Source of the DNA: Xenorhabdus eapokensis | GTDB lineage: Bacteria; Pseudomonadota; Gammaproteobacteria; Enterobacterales; Enterobacteriaceae | NCBI RefSeq assembly: GCF_001908105.1 | Contig: NZ_MKGQ01000008.1 | Span: forward strand, 1-64,000 | Reading direction: 5' to 3' | Length of the DNA stretch: 64,000 nt | Part shown: positions 10,345 to 22,310 of the stretch, one piece after another | Layout: each line of letters begins with the position of its first letter | Numbering within the stretch: position 1 is the first letter of the stretch | Position numbers and translations under genes: made by a program | The notes under the pieces: generated by a model | What the model was told of the DNA's origin: nothing | Database searches by the model: none | The model's input: only the letters and a program-made list of their open reading frames with translations

Positions 10345-10695
10345 GACCCGCTTCCTTTACCAAAGGTTAATCATCCGGGAAATTAGTCATTTTCCCTTCC
10401 GCCTCATAATAAATGATGGCATTACCACTAATTAAATATTGGCATGAATTAACCGCAAGTTGTGTGTTTTAAACCACATACTGTATACTTTGAACTTAAA
10501 AAAGAAATTTAAATTCACCTCACAAAAATTATTAAATTTAGCGATAATTGCTATAGCAAACTGAATATTACCTGACTATAGTAAATAGTATTAAAGGATA
10601 AACCGCATTAAAGGCTTGTTACCTGTCATGCTTTGGAAAAGTGGCGTTAATAGCGAATAAGTACCTGAACATTGGCAAATTAACTCATTGAGATC
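10345..10695. other. yidE-yidQ intergenic region lacking ibpAB
   Basis: In E. coli the small heat-shock genes ibpA and ibpB lie between yidE and yidQ. Here 351 AT-rich bases separate the two genes, and I see no small heat-shock protein frame or recognisable remnant. The region must carry the divergent promoters of yidE and yidQ. Confidence 0.7.
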
Positions 10696-11064
10696 ATGGA
10701 AATGATGAAAAATTGTAAAGTGCTTCTATTACTATGTACCACATTAGGATGGTTACTTGTTACAGGCTGTTCCAGCATAATGACCCACAGCGGTCCCTAC
10801 CAAGGTTATTATGCTGGAGCAAAAGCCAATATTGACATGCTGCAAGATGACAAAACGGGATGGCTTATGAAGCCCTTGCTTGCGATAGACCTGCCGTTTT
10901 CTGCCTTTCTGGATACGCTTCTGCTACCCTACGATTATGCTCGTTCCGATCAAGATAGCTCAGAACAATCTCCTAAGCATCGTATAGAGCAACTCGATAA
11001 AAACCCAATTATCGTACTGCCTACACCAGAAACTGGTGACCACGAGACTTCATTGTTAGAATAG
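10696..11064 (+). CDS. yidQ: YidQ-like lipoprotein (YceK/YidQ family)
   Basis: A 122-residue predicted lipoprotein. A hydrophobic signal peptide ends in the lipobox LVTGC (Cys about residue 25), followed by SSIMTHSG. The family-specific LLAIDLPFSAFLDTLLLPYDY is conserved with E. coli YidQ. Serine rather than Asp follows the Cys, so outer-membrane sorting is expected. Function unknown. Start codons at 10696, 10702 and 10705 are possible and the ribosome site is weak. It is followed by a hairpin and the convergent yidR, as in E. coli. Confidence 0.88.
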   Translation: MEMMKNCKVLLLLCTTLGWLLVTGCSSIMTHSGPYQGYYAGAKANIDMLQDDKTGWLMKPLLAIDLPFSAFLDTLLLPYDYARSDQDSSEQSPKHRIEQLDKNPIIVLPTPETGDHETSLLE

Positions 11065-11093
11065 AAACATAATAGGTTATATCAACGTATTAT

Positions 11094-11130
11094 CGGGCAT
11101 CACCCATCATTAATCTGCAATGCCCGTTTT
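11094..11130 (+). terminator. yidQ terminator
   Basis: A 7-bp stem (11094-11100 with 11120-11126) with a 19-base loop is followed by TTTT, between the convergent yidQ and yidR. Confidence 0.6.
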
Positions 11131-11145
11131 GCTATATCTTTTATT

Positions 11146-12435
11146 TCAATTAATCCCTGTTTCCACCACAAAAATTTGTCGGTAACCGTCAATATCACGC
11201 ATAAAAGCGACATAACGATCATCTGGTGATATCACAATCGCATCAGCGCAAGGAGCATCATCAGTGCGCTCGGTTAAACGCTGCATTTTTCCAGTCTGAA
11301 TATCACAAAGTACAACGCTATTGTCACAAACACAGGCAATAAACCGCCCGCGACTATCCCAGCTAAATGCAGATTGTATGCTGTTTTTGCTGTAAGTTAT
11401 CTGCATTGGCTCACCACCATTTGGTGAGATATACCATAGCTGGACAATTCCCTCTTCATCTTTCATCAGAAAACAGATTTTACTGCCATCTGGCGAGGTT
11501 CTTAGCCAATGACGTGGAACATTCACCACTCCCGGCCAGCGATTATCGTGCGTAAAAGTCAAACGTTTCTGTTTCACTCCCGCAGGTGGTGCTGGTAATG
11601 TTATTTCTGTCCCAGCCAAAGGCTGGTCACCCGCAATGGCATAAACATCATCGTTTTCAGGTAGATCAACGAGATAAATTTCCGGTATTTTTTCGCCATG
11701 AGTGGTGTATGTATCCCCAATAAAAGCCAGCGCCCACCGTTGCCATTGACCATTATCTTTACGATATCCTCGCTGCCCAATCCATCCCTCCTCATAAGCT
11801 CGATTGATGTCATCACTGCCGGGACGCGGGTGAGCCGTTGTCTCGCTAACCACAACCGAAAAATAGCTCCCCCCATGTTCCCTTGGATGTTTTTTGGCTG
11901 GCATTACAGCTCGCAAAGGGATGGCCACCGCCACATTACGTAAATCAAGCACAGGATCTAACTCATGCATCACATGATCATTGTAGGTAAAGCTTAGACG
12001 ACTGCCATCAGGGCTGAAAACGTGAACATGTGTTCCACCGCGCAAAGCGCCAGCGGTGTAAGGTGGAGTAATATCCATAGCATCAATATTAATTGCCACA
12101 TTTGGCTGCATATCGGAAACAATAACACCACGGCGATGGTGAAAATCATATTGCCACTGCGCATCGGGTTTTTCCGGGCCATGAATAAAAGCATAACGAA
12201 CTGGCTCTTGTGGACTCACAGTCACAACACCGACATGCGCATCATCCTTTGCCTGATAGATAATTTCAGTTTTCCCATGATTAACATGAATTTTTTCTAT
12301 CGTTAAACCAGTAAAAGATGCACCATGAGGACGAACATCGTATACCAACCATTGGCTGTCTGGCGTCCAAATATTTATATTAGTTATCTGATGGCTACGG
12401 CTATCGAATGTAATTTGACGTTCCTTAAAAACCAT
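11146..12435 (-). CDS. yidR: DUF3748 family protein YidR
   Basis: A 429-residue soluble protein strongly similar to E. coli YidR (DUF3748). It reads as a TolB/WD-like beta-propeller with repeated blade motifs such as WTPDSQWLVYDVRP, VFSPDGSRLSFTY, ISPNGGEPMQITY and ISPDDRYVAFMRD. The strongly conserved patch YDFHHRRGVI is present. No signal peptide is visible. Biochemical function is unknown; propeller proteins of this sort often bind other proteins or small ligands. It is convergent with yidQ, the same order as in E. coli. Confidence 0.9.
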   Translation of the reverse strand: MVFKERQITFDSRSHQITNINIWTPDSQWLVYDVRPHGASFTGLTIEKIHVNHGKTEIIYQAKDDAHVGVVTVSPQEPVRYAFIHGPEKPDAQWQYDFHHRRGVIVSDMQPNVAINIDAMDITPPYTAGALRGGTHVHVFSPDGSRLSFTYNDHVMHELDPVLDLRNVAVAIPLRAVMPAKKHPREHGGSYFSVVVSETTAHPRPGSDDINRAYEEGWIGQRGYRKDNGQWQRWALAFIGDTYTTHGEKIPEIYLVDLPENDDVYAIAGDQPLAGTEITLPAPPAGVKQKRLTFTHDNRWPGVVNVPRHWLRTSPDGSKICFLMKDEEGIVQLWYISPNGGEPMQITYSKNSIQSAFSWDSRGRFIACVCDNSVVLCDIQTGKMQRLTERTDDAPCADAIVISPDDRYVAFMRDIDGYRQIFVVETGIN

Positions 12436-12569
12436 TTTACTGCCTTATTTTGCGAAGTTTCGGATAATAAAAACTAATCTTATTCAAATTCGGCTAAAAA
12501 ATTTCAGTCGAGACGTTATTATTTCAACAGTACCTTTACTTCTACGTTATATCTCATGTAATTAAATTT

Positions 12570-13187
12570 ATGCTACTTAGTGTCCTTTATATTATTGGTA
12601 TTACGGCTGAAGCCATGACAGGCGCTTTGGCCGCAGGTCGTCGAAAAATGGATGTATTCGGCGTTATCATTATTGCTTCCGTGACAGCCATCGGTGGTGG
12701 CACCGTCCGTGATATTATTTTGGGGCACTATCCCCTCGGCTGGGTAAAAAACCCAGAATATATAGTGACTGTTGCCTGTGCTGCCGTACTCACTATCTGG
12801 GTTGCTCCCATGATGAAACACCTACGCCGTCTGTTTCTCATTCTTGATGCCATTGGCTTAATTGTCTTCTCCATCCTTGGTGCACAAATCGCGTTGGAGA
12901 TGCACTATAGCCCGATCATCGCAGCCATTGCCGCCGTCATCACTGGCGTTTTTGGGGGTGTACTGCGCGATATGTTTTGCAATACCATCCCCCTGGTATT
13001 CCAAAAAGAGATTTATGCCGGTGTCTCTTTTGCCGCTGCCTGGCTTTATATTGCCTTACTGCATACACCATTACCCCCGAACAGTGTCATCTTGATTACG
13101 CTTGTTGCGGGACTGGCTGCACGATTGATCGCCATTCGTTATCGTCTTGGATTACCTATCTTCAATTACGATGGCACAGACCACTGA
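12570..13187 (+). CDS. yicG: YicG/UPF0126 membrane protein (TRIC-channel family)
   Basis: This 205-residue membrane protein has about seven hydrophobic segments arranged as two internal repeats, each with the family glycine motif: [15 protein letters not shown] near residue 48 and [17 protein letters not shown] near 130. This is the UPF0126 family, related to trimeric intracellular cation channels; a role in cation or small-solute conductance is inferred from the family. It is convergent with ligB, the neighbour it also has in E. coli. Confidence 0.9.
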   Translation: MLLSVLYIIGITAEAMTGALAAGRRKMDVFGVIIIASVTAIGGGTVRDIILGHYPLGWVKNPEYIVTVACAAVLTIWVAPMMKHLRRLFLILDAIGLIVFSILGAQIALEMHYSPIIAAIAAVITGVFGGVLRDMFCNTIPLVFQKEIYAGVSFAAAWLYIALLHTPLPPNSVILITLVAGLAARLIAIRYRLGLPIFNYDGTDH

Positions 13188-13235
13188 TACCATAATGAAC
13201 CTCTGGGGCAACCCTTTGCCCCTATTCCTTTGCTC

Positions 13236-15939
<2,704 letters not shown>

Positions 15940-15993
15940 ACCAAGTTTCAGTATTATGCCCAGTCATTTATTTATCTGTGGAGTAGCACACAT

Positions 15994-16269
15994 ATGGCAC
16001 GCGTAACTGTTCAAGACGCAGTAGAAAAAATTGGTAACCGTTTTGACCTGGTGTTGGTCGCTGCTCGCCGAGCACGCCAATTGCAAGTAGGTGGCAAAGA
16101 TCCCCTCGTTCCAGAAGAAAACGATAAGACGACTGTTATCGCCCTGCGTGAAATCGAGCAAGGCCTCATCAACAACAAAATTCTCGATGTTCGTGAACGT
16201 CAGGAACAGCAAGAGCAAGAAGCCGCAGAAATCAAAGCCGTTTCTGCTATCGCTGAAGGTCGTCGTTAA
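15994..16269 (+). CDS. rpoZ: RNA polymerase omega subunit
   Basis: Omega (91 residues, as in E. coli) promotes assembly and stability of RNA polymerase by holding the beta' subunit and forms part of a ppGpp-binding site. The sequence starts [20 protein letters not shown] and contains [20 protein letters not shown]. Placed between gmk and spoT, in the conserved enterobacterial order. Confidence 0.98.
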   Translation: MARVTVQDAVEKIGNRFDLVLVAARRARQLQVGGKDPLVPEENDKTTVIALREIEQGLINNKILDVRERQEQQEQEAAEIKAVSAIAEGRR

Positions 16270-16287
16270 TTTTACGGTAGGTCTGCC

Positions 16288-18402
16288 TTGTACCTGTTTG
16301 AAAGCCTGAATCAGCTAGTTCTGAAATATTTGCCTGAAGATCAAATTGATCTGCTTAAACAGGCCTATGTGGTTGCGCGGGATGCCCACGAAGGGCAAAC
16401 CCGTTCCAGCGGTGAGCCGTACATCACTCACCCTGTTGCCGTTTCCTGTATTTTGGCTGCAATGCGCCTTGACCATGAAACACTTATGGCGGCACTGTTG
16501 CACGATGTCATTGAAGATACCCCCGCAACATTTCAGGATATAGAACAGTTATTTGGCACCACCGTTGCCGGATTGGTGGAAGGTGTATCCAAGCTGGATA
16601 AGCTGAACTTCCGTGACAAAAAAGAAGCACAGGCTGAAAACTTCCGCAAAATGATCATGGCGATGGTGCAGGATATCCGCGTCATTTTGATCAAACTGGC
16701 AGACCGTACACACAATATGCGTACCCTTGGCTCACTGCGCCCCGATAAACGGCGACGCATTGCCAGGGAAACGCTGGAAATTTATAGTCCACTGGCTCAT
16801 CGTCTGGGTATTCATCACCTAAAAACGGAGCTGGAGGAGCTTGGGTTTGAAGCCCTGTATCCAAACCGTTACCGCGTGATTAAAGAGGTTGTGAAAGCCG
16901 CCCGCGGTAATCGTAAAGAGATGATCCAGAAAATTCTGTCGGAGATCGAAGGCAGGTTAACGGATGCCGGCATTACATGCACAGTCAGTGGCCGCGAAAA
17001 ACATCTCTACTCAATCTATCGTAAGATGCGCCTGAAAGAACAGCGTTTCCATTCCATCATGGATATTTACGCCTTTCGTGTCATCGTCAATAATCTTGAT
17101 ACCTGCTACCGCGTATTGGGGCAAATGCACAGTTTGTACAAGCCACGCCCTGGCAGAGTGAAAGATTATATCGCCATCCCCAAAGCCAACGGCTACCAAT
17201 CTCTCCATACCTCCCTGATAGGCCCGCATGGCGTACCTGTCGAAGTTCAGATCCGTACCGAAGATATGGATCAAATGGCGGAAATGGGGGTTGCCGCACA
17301 CTGGGCCTATAAAGAGCAAGGGGAATCCGGTACGACTGCACAGGTTCGGGCCCAACGCTGGATGCAGAGCTTGCTGGAACTCCAGCAAAGTGCCGGCAGC
17401 TCTTTTGAATTTATTGAAAGCGTTAAATCTGATTTGTTCCCTGATGAGATTTACGTTTTTACTCCTGAAGGACGAATTGTTGAGTTACCGGCGGGCGCGA
17501 CCCCTGTCGATTTTGCCTATGCCGTCCATACCGATATCGGCCACGCCTGTGTTGGTGCACGCGTTGATCGTCTGCCTTATCCTCTCTCACAAACGCTTAA
17601 CAGTGGGCAAACTGTCGAAATTATTACTGCGCCAGGGGCTCGCCCTAATGCTGCATGGCTGAACTTTGTCGTTAGTTCCAAAGCGCGAGCCAAGATCCGC
17701 CAGTTATTGAAAAACCTGAAACGGGATGATTCCATTAGTTTGGGACGTCGTTTACTCAATCATGCTCTCGGTAACGGCACGAAAGTTGCCGATATTCCGC
17801 AAGAGAATATCAACAAAGAACTAGCAAGAATGAAGCTCGCTACTTTGGATGATTTGTTGGCGGAAATCGGATTGGGTAATGCTATGAGCGTGGTTGTTGC
17901 CCGCAACTTATTATTAGGTTCACCGGAGAAAGTACCGAACAACCACAGCAATACTTCCCGTAAGCTGCCTATCAAGGGCGCTGATGGTATTTTGATTACC
18001 TTTGCTAAATGTTGTCGCCCAATTCCAGGCGACCCGATTATTGCCCATATCAGCCCGGGGAAAGGCTTAGTCATCCACCACGAATCCTGTCGCAATATCC
18101 GTGGATATCAGAAAGAGCCGGAAAAATTCATGCCAGTTGAGTGGGATAAAGATATCAATAGCGATTTTATTGCTGAAATTAAAGTCGATATGTTTAACCA
18201 CCAAGGAGCACTGGCAAATCTGACTGCGGCCATTAACGATGTCAACTCCAGTATTCAAAGCATGAATACAGAGGAAAAAGATGGCCGTGTCTATTGTGCT
18301 TTCATCAGGCTGACGACCAAAGACCGTATCCAGCTAGCGAATATCATGCGTAAGATACGTATCATGCCAGACGTGATGCGAGTCAGCCGTAACCGAAACT
18401 AG
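16288..18402 (+). CDS. spoT: Bifunctional (p)ppGpp synthetase/hydrolase
   Basis: SpoT (704 residues) makes and mainly degrades (p)ppGpp during nutrient stress. The N-terminal HD hydrolase domain shows THPVAV and ALLHDVIEDT, the synthetase domain RVKDYIAIPKANGYQSLHT, followed by TGS (DEIYVFTPEGRIVELP) and a C-terminal ACT domain. The start is TTG at 16288, as in E. coli spoT; a GTAGG lies upstream. It lies 18 bases after rpoZ, so coexpression is likely. The next gene of the normal operon, trmH, is decayed here. Confidence 0.97.
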   Translation: MYLFESLNQLVLKYLPEDQIDLLKQAYVVARDAHEGQTRSSGEPYITHPVAVSCILAAMRLDHETLMAALLHDVIEDTPATFQDIEQLFGTTVAGLVEGVSKLDKLNFRDKKEAQAENFRKMIMAMVQDIRVILIKLADRTHNMRTLGSLRPDKRRRIARETLEIYSPLAHRLGIHHLKTELEELGFEALYPNRYRVIKEVVKAARGNRKEMIQKILSEIEGRLTDAGITCTVSGREKHLYSIYRKMRLKEQRFHSIMDIYAFRVIVNNLDTCYRVLGQMHSLYKPRPGRVKDYIAIPKANGYQSLHTSLIGPHGVPVEVQIRTEDMDQMAEMGVAAHWAYKEQGESGTTAQVRAQRWMQSLLELQQSAGSSFEFIESVKSDLFPDEIYVFTPEGRIVELPAGATPVDFAYAVHTDIGHACVGARVDRLPYPLSQTLNSGQTVEIITAPGARPNAAWLNFVVSSKARAKIRQLLKNLKRDDSISLGRRLLNHALGNGTKVADIPQENINKELARMKLATLDDLLAEIGLGNAMSVVVARNLLLGSPEKVPNNHSNTSRKLPIKGADGILITFAKCCRPIPGDPIIAHISPGKGLVIHHESCRNIRGYQKEPEKFMPVEWDKDINSDFIAEIKVDMFNHQGALANLTAAINDVNSSIQSMNTEEKDGRVYCAFIRLTTKDRIQLANIMRKIRIMPDVMRVSRNRN

Positions 18403-18407
18403 AGGTT

Positions 18408-18647
18408 ATGAATCCAAAACGTTACGCACGCATTTGCCAGATGATGGCAATGCGTCAACCTGACCTGACAATCTGTTTAGAAGAAGTTCACAAACCCCAT
18501 AACGGAACAGGCGATTCACCAATTTAAATCTGATGGAATGCAATTGCTGGCAAACAAGGGCAAATTATCGCAAGTGAATCATGGTGATCAGCTATGCAAG
18601 CAACATCAGCCGCGCAAAAAACAACTGCACCATCAGCAAGGAAATAA
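18408..18647 (+). pseudogene. trmH: trmH remnant: tRNA Gm18 2'-O-methyltransferase, two internal deletions
   Basis: Five bases after spoT, where enterobacteria carry trmH, an ATG at 18408 opens the correct N-terminus (MNPKRYARICQMMAMRQPDL..., through HKPHN) and then hits a stop at 18525-18527. In another frame a middle piece (EQAIHQFKSDGMQLLA) follows, then in a third frame the C-terminus (QGQIIASESW, an in-frame TGA where Trp is expected, SAMQATSAAQKT) ending near 18647. Against the E. coli protein this means loss of about 45 and about 115 residues including the SPOUT cofactor knot. The enzyme that methylates G18 of tRNA is therefore not made from this locus. RecG starts 22 bases later. Confidence 0.9.
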
Positions 18648-18669
18648 ATCATCCTGACGGAGAAATCGT

Positions 18670-20751
18670 ATGAAAGGCCAACTACTTGATGCCATCCCCT
18701 TAACCACGTTGCGTGGTGTTGGAGCCAATCAGGTCACTAAACTCGCGAAGCTAGGGTTGGTCAATCTACAGGACTTGCTTTTGCATTTGCCTCTCCGTTA
18801 TGAGGATCAAACCCGCCTGTATACCATTAATGAATTACTATCCGGCACTTATGCTACGGTAACAGGTGAAATATTACGCACCAATGTGGCGTTTGGGCGG
18901 CGGCGCATTATGACCTGTCAAATCAGTGATGGCACAGGTATATTGACCTTGCGTTTCTTCAATTTTACTGCCGCTATGAAAAATAATCTGGCCGCAGGAA
19001 AGCACCTTGTTGCTTATGGGGAAATTCGCCGCGGCAATCAAGGGCCAGAGATTATCCATCCTGAATATAAAGTCCAGCAACACGCCAACCGCGTCCAACT
19101 GCAAGAGACGTTAACTCCCATCTATCCCACGACCGAAGGAGTGCGCCAGACAACGCTGCGCAAGTTAATCGATCAGGCATTGGAAATATTAGATACCTGT
19201 GCCATTAATGAATTGCTGCCGGAAGAATTCAGCCAGAAGATCATTAGCCTGCCCAACGCACTGCGTACATTGCACCATCCCCCGCCGGATACTTCTCTGG
19301 CCGATTTGGAAAATGGTCGGCATCCAGCCCAGCGAAGGTTGATTCTGGAAGAATTGCTGGCTCATCATTTAAGTATGTTAGCAGTCAGAGCTGGAACCCA
19401 GCGCTTTCATGCCTCCCCTTTAACGGCGGGTGATTCACTAAAGCAGAAGCTACTGAGCCAGTTACCATTCTCACCCACAGGCGCACAAGTCCGTGTCGTT
19501 GCAGAAATAGAACATGATTTGGCAAAAAATGTCCCGATGATGCGTCTGATACAAGGGGATGTTGGTTCGGGGAAAACATTGGTGGCAGCACTGGCTGCCG
19601 TCCGTGCCATTGTTCATGGCAAGCAAGTGGCTCTGATGGCACCAACTGAGCTTTTGGCAGAGCAACATGCCAATACCTTCCGCCAATGGCTTGAGCCGCT
19701 CGGTATTCAGGTCGGTTGGTTGGCTGGCAAACAGAAAGGCAAGGCGCGTCAGGCACAGCAAGAGGCGATAGCAAGTGGTCAAGTGAGCATGGTTGTCGGT
19801 ACTCACGCCATGTTTCAGGAGCAGGTAAAATTTGCCGGATTGGCACTGGTTATCATTGATGAGCAACATCGATTTGGTGTCCATCAACGCCTGGCATTAT
19901 GGGAAAAGGGGCGTGAACAAGGCTTTCATCCCCACCAATTGATCATGACTGCGACCCCTATTCCACGCACATTGGCAATGACCGCCTACGCCGATCTGGA
20001 TACTTCTATCATTGATGAATTGCCACCAGGTCGAACACCAGTCACAACGGTTGCCATCCCAGATACGCGCCGGAACGATATTATCCAACGTATCAAAAAC
20101 GCTTGTCTGGATGAAGGCCGTCAGGCTTACTGGGTATGTACCCTGATCGAAGATTCGGAGGTACTGGAAGCGCAAGCAGCACAGGCAACCAGCGAAGAAC
20201 TGACCCTGGCATTGCCTGAATTGAAAATCGGCTTAGTGCACGGACGAATGAAACCGGCAGAAAAGCAAGCCGTTATGGCGGCTTTCAAGCAGGGCGAGAT
20301 ACAATTGCTGGTTGCCACGACAGTCATCGAAGTTGGGGTAGATGTGCCTAATGCCAGCCTGATGATCATCGACAATCCCGAACGGCTAGGATTGGCCCAG
20401 TTGCACCAGCTTCGAGGGCGCGTCGGACGTGGAGCTATTGCTTCTCACTGTGTCCTGCTCTATAAAACCCCACTGACCAATACAGCCAAAATTCGCCTGC
20501 AAGTTTTACGGGACAGTAATGATGGTTTTGTGATTGCCCAGAAAGATTTGGAGATCCGCGGGCCAGGTGAATTACTTGGTACACGCCAAACGGGCAACGC
20601 AGAATTTAGGATTGCTGATTTATTACGGGATCAAAGCATGCTGCCTGAAGTGCAACGTGTCGCTCGCTATATCCACCAGCGCTACCCTGAACATGCCAAG
20701 GCGCTGATTGAACGCTGGTTGCCGGAGCGTTCGCAATATAGTCATGCTTAA
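18670..20751 (+). CDS. recG: ATP-dependent DNA helicase RecG
   Basis: RecG (693 residues, as in E. coli) remodels stalled replication forks and branch-migrates Holliday junctions. An N-terminal wedge/OB domain (about 1-150) precedes the superfamily 2 helicase core: Walker A GDVGSGKT near residue 296, DEQH at 397-400, TATPIPRTLAM, and the C-terminal QLRGRVGRG. GGAG lies about 9 bases before the ATG. It is the last gene of the spoT group and now follows the trmH remnant directly. Confidence 0.97.
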   Translation: MKGQLLDAIPLTTLRGVGANQVTKLAKLGLVNLQDLLLHLPLRYEDQTRLYTINELLSGTYATVTGEILRTNVAFGRRRIMTCQISDGTGILTLRFFNFTAAMKNNLAAGKHLVAYGEIRRGNQGPEIIHPEYKVQQHANRVQLQETLTPIYPTTEGVRQTTLRKLIDQALEILDTCAINELLPEEFSQKIISLPNALRTLHHPPPDTSLADLENGRHPAQRRLILEELLAHHLSMLAVRAGTQRFHASPLTAGDSLKQKLLSQLPFSPTGAQVRVVAEIEHDLAKNVPMMRLIQGDVGSGKTLVAALAAVRAIVHGKQVALMAPTELLAEQHANTFRQWLEPLGIQVGWLAGKQKGKARQAQQEAIASGQVSMVVGTHAMFQEQVKFAGLALVIIDEQHRFGVHQRLALWEKGREQGFHPHQLIMTATPIPRTLAMTAYADLDTSIIDELPPGRTPVTTVAIPDTRRNDIIQRIKNACLDEGRQAYWVCTLIEDSEVLEAQAAQATSEELTLALPELKIGLVHGRMKPAEKQAVMAAFKQGEIQLLVATTVIEVGVDVPNASLMIIDNPERLGLAQLHQLRGRVGRGAIASHCVLLYKTPLTNTAKIRLQVLRDSNDGFVIAQKDLEIRGPGELLGTRQTGNAEFRIADLLRDQSMLPEVQRVARYIHQRYPEHAKALIERWLPERSQYSHA

Positions 20752-20791
20752 GTTCTAAAGAAAACCCAAAGACGGCACAAACAAATAAAAA

Positions 20792-20814
20792 TGCCGCTGA
20801 AATACTCAGCGGCA
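20792..20814. terminator. Bidirectional terminator recG / gltS
   Basis: A 9-bp stem (TGCCGCTGA/TCAGCGGCA) has T-rich sequence on both strands and lies between convergent recG and gltS. Confidence 0.85.
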
Positions 20815-20854
20815 CCTTTTACCAAGATAGCAGACAAATCAAAAGTCAATTAAT

Positions 20855-22069
20855 TTAACCTGCTACAGATGGGAACATCGGTAATAACAGATACAATTTG
20901 ATAACGGCAGCGTTGACGATATCAATAAAGAATGCCCCCACCATAGGTACAAGTAAGAATGCCACATGTGATGGCCCACAACGGTCAGTGATCGCTTGCA
21001 TATTTGCGATAGCGGTCGGTGTTGCGCCTAAGCCAAAACCACAGTGACCGGCTGACAATACTGCCGCGTCGAAATTCTTGCCCATGACACGGTAAGTGAC
21101 GAAAACAGCATACAAAGCCATAACCAAGGTCTGCACGGCAAGAATGATCAACATTGGCAGCGCAAGGGAAGCCAACTGCCACAGTTTCAGGCTCATCAAT
21201 GCCATTGCCAGGAACAGAGACAAACTGACGTTACCCAAGACCGAAACCGCGCGATCAAATACCCGATAAAAACCAAGCAGGGATAAGCCGTTGCTGAGAA
21301 TAACACCAATAAACAGGACACATACGAATGTCGGCAATTCAAAGGCCGTACCTTGTAGCAGTTTCTCAATAAACCTACCGGCCAATAAGCAAATGGAAAC
21401 CATAGCAATAGTTTCTACCATCACTAATGGCGTAATAAGCCGACCAGTATAAGGTTTCTCAAATGCCGTCGGAAGCTCGGTATCCTCCCCCCCCAATCCT
21501 GGAGTTTTGGTATTTTTCACCAACATACGGGCAACTGGGCCGCCAATCAAGCCACCTAAAATCAGGCCGAATGTTGCACATGCCATTGCCACTTCTGTAG
21601 CATTTTCAAAACCATAGCGTTCAGTGAATACCTTGCCCCAAGCGCCACCTGTTCCATGACCACCAGATAGTGTAATGGAGCCTGCTAACAATCCCATTAA
21701 TGGATCAAGGCCAAGCATTTTCGCCAATGCGATGCCTACGGTGTTCTGTACAAATAACAGGCCAACAACCACGCAGACAAAAATGACCAAAGATTTTCCG
21801 CCTGCTTTCAGGCTGGCAAGATTAGCGTTCAAGCCAATGGTGGCAAAGAACATCAACATGAGAGGCTCTTGGAGGGATAAATCAAAACTGACTTCCCAAC
21901 CCGTGGATTGTTTAACTGCCAGCAGAACTAGCGCAACCAATAATCCACCGGCGACGGGCTCAGGGATAGTATATTTTTCAAGGAATGGGACTGATTGTAC
22001 GAGTTTTCTTCCCAGCAGCAAAACCAGTGTGGCAGCAACGAGCGTGCCATAAATATCCAGATGATACAT
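20855..22069 (-). CDS. gltS: Sodium/glutamate symporter
   Basis: GltS (404 residues; E. coli 401) is an inner-membrane Na+-coupled glutamate carrier of the ESS family. About ten hydrophobic helices are seen. The two re-entrant, glycine-rich segments typical of the family are visible: LAGSITLSGGHGTGGAWG in the first half and LSAGHCGFGLGATPTAIANM in the second. GAGGT lies 10 bases before the ATG. Convergent with recG and divergent from xanP, as in E. coli. Confidence 0.96.
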   Translation of the reverse strand: MYHLDIYGTLVAATLVLLLGRKLVQSVPFLEKYTIPEPVAGGLLVALVLLAVKQSTGWEVSFDLSLQEPLMLMFFATIGLNANLASLKAGGKSLVIFVCVVVGLLFVQNTVGIALAKMLGLDPLMGLLAGSITLSGGHGTGGAWGKVFTERYGFENATEVAMACATFGLILGGLIGGPVARMLVKNTKTPGLGGEDTELPTAFEKPYTGRLITPLVMVETIAMVSICLLAGRFIEKLLQGTAFELPTFVCVLFIGVILSNGLSLLGFYRVFDRAVSVLGNVSLSLFLAMALMSLKLWQLASLALPMLIILAVQTLVMALYAVFVTYRVMGKNFDAAVLSAGHCGFGLGATPTAIANMQAITDRCGPSHVAFLLVPMVGAFFIDIVNAAVIKLYLLLPMFPSVAG

Positions 22070-22242
22070 TTATGTACCTCATCCATTGTTAATGTTATGT
22101 GAAATTAATACGACGTTATAATCATCCTATAAAAACGCCAAGAGCAGGTAAGGGTTGGATTAAAAAGAAAATTACTCATAAACACAAGTTAAAACATTTA
22201 AAAATGTGACGAATTTAAGCTGGATTTAATAATGAAAACTTT

Positions 22243-22258
22243 ACGCAAACGATTGCTT
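22243..22258 (+). promoter_or_regulatory. Probable PurR operator of xanP
   Basis: ACGCAAACGATTGCTT matches the PurR consensus ACGCAAACGTTTTCNT at most positions and lies about 55 bases before the xanP start. PurR with hypoxanthine or guanine would repress purine-uptake genes. The same type of site precedes adeP in this window. Confidence 0.65.
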
Positions 22259-22310
22259 TACTGTTGAGAATCATTAAAATGCGCTTTTTGTCTATCTGGA
22301 ATTTCACAAC

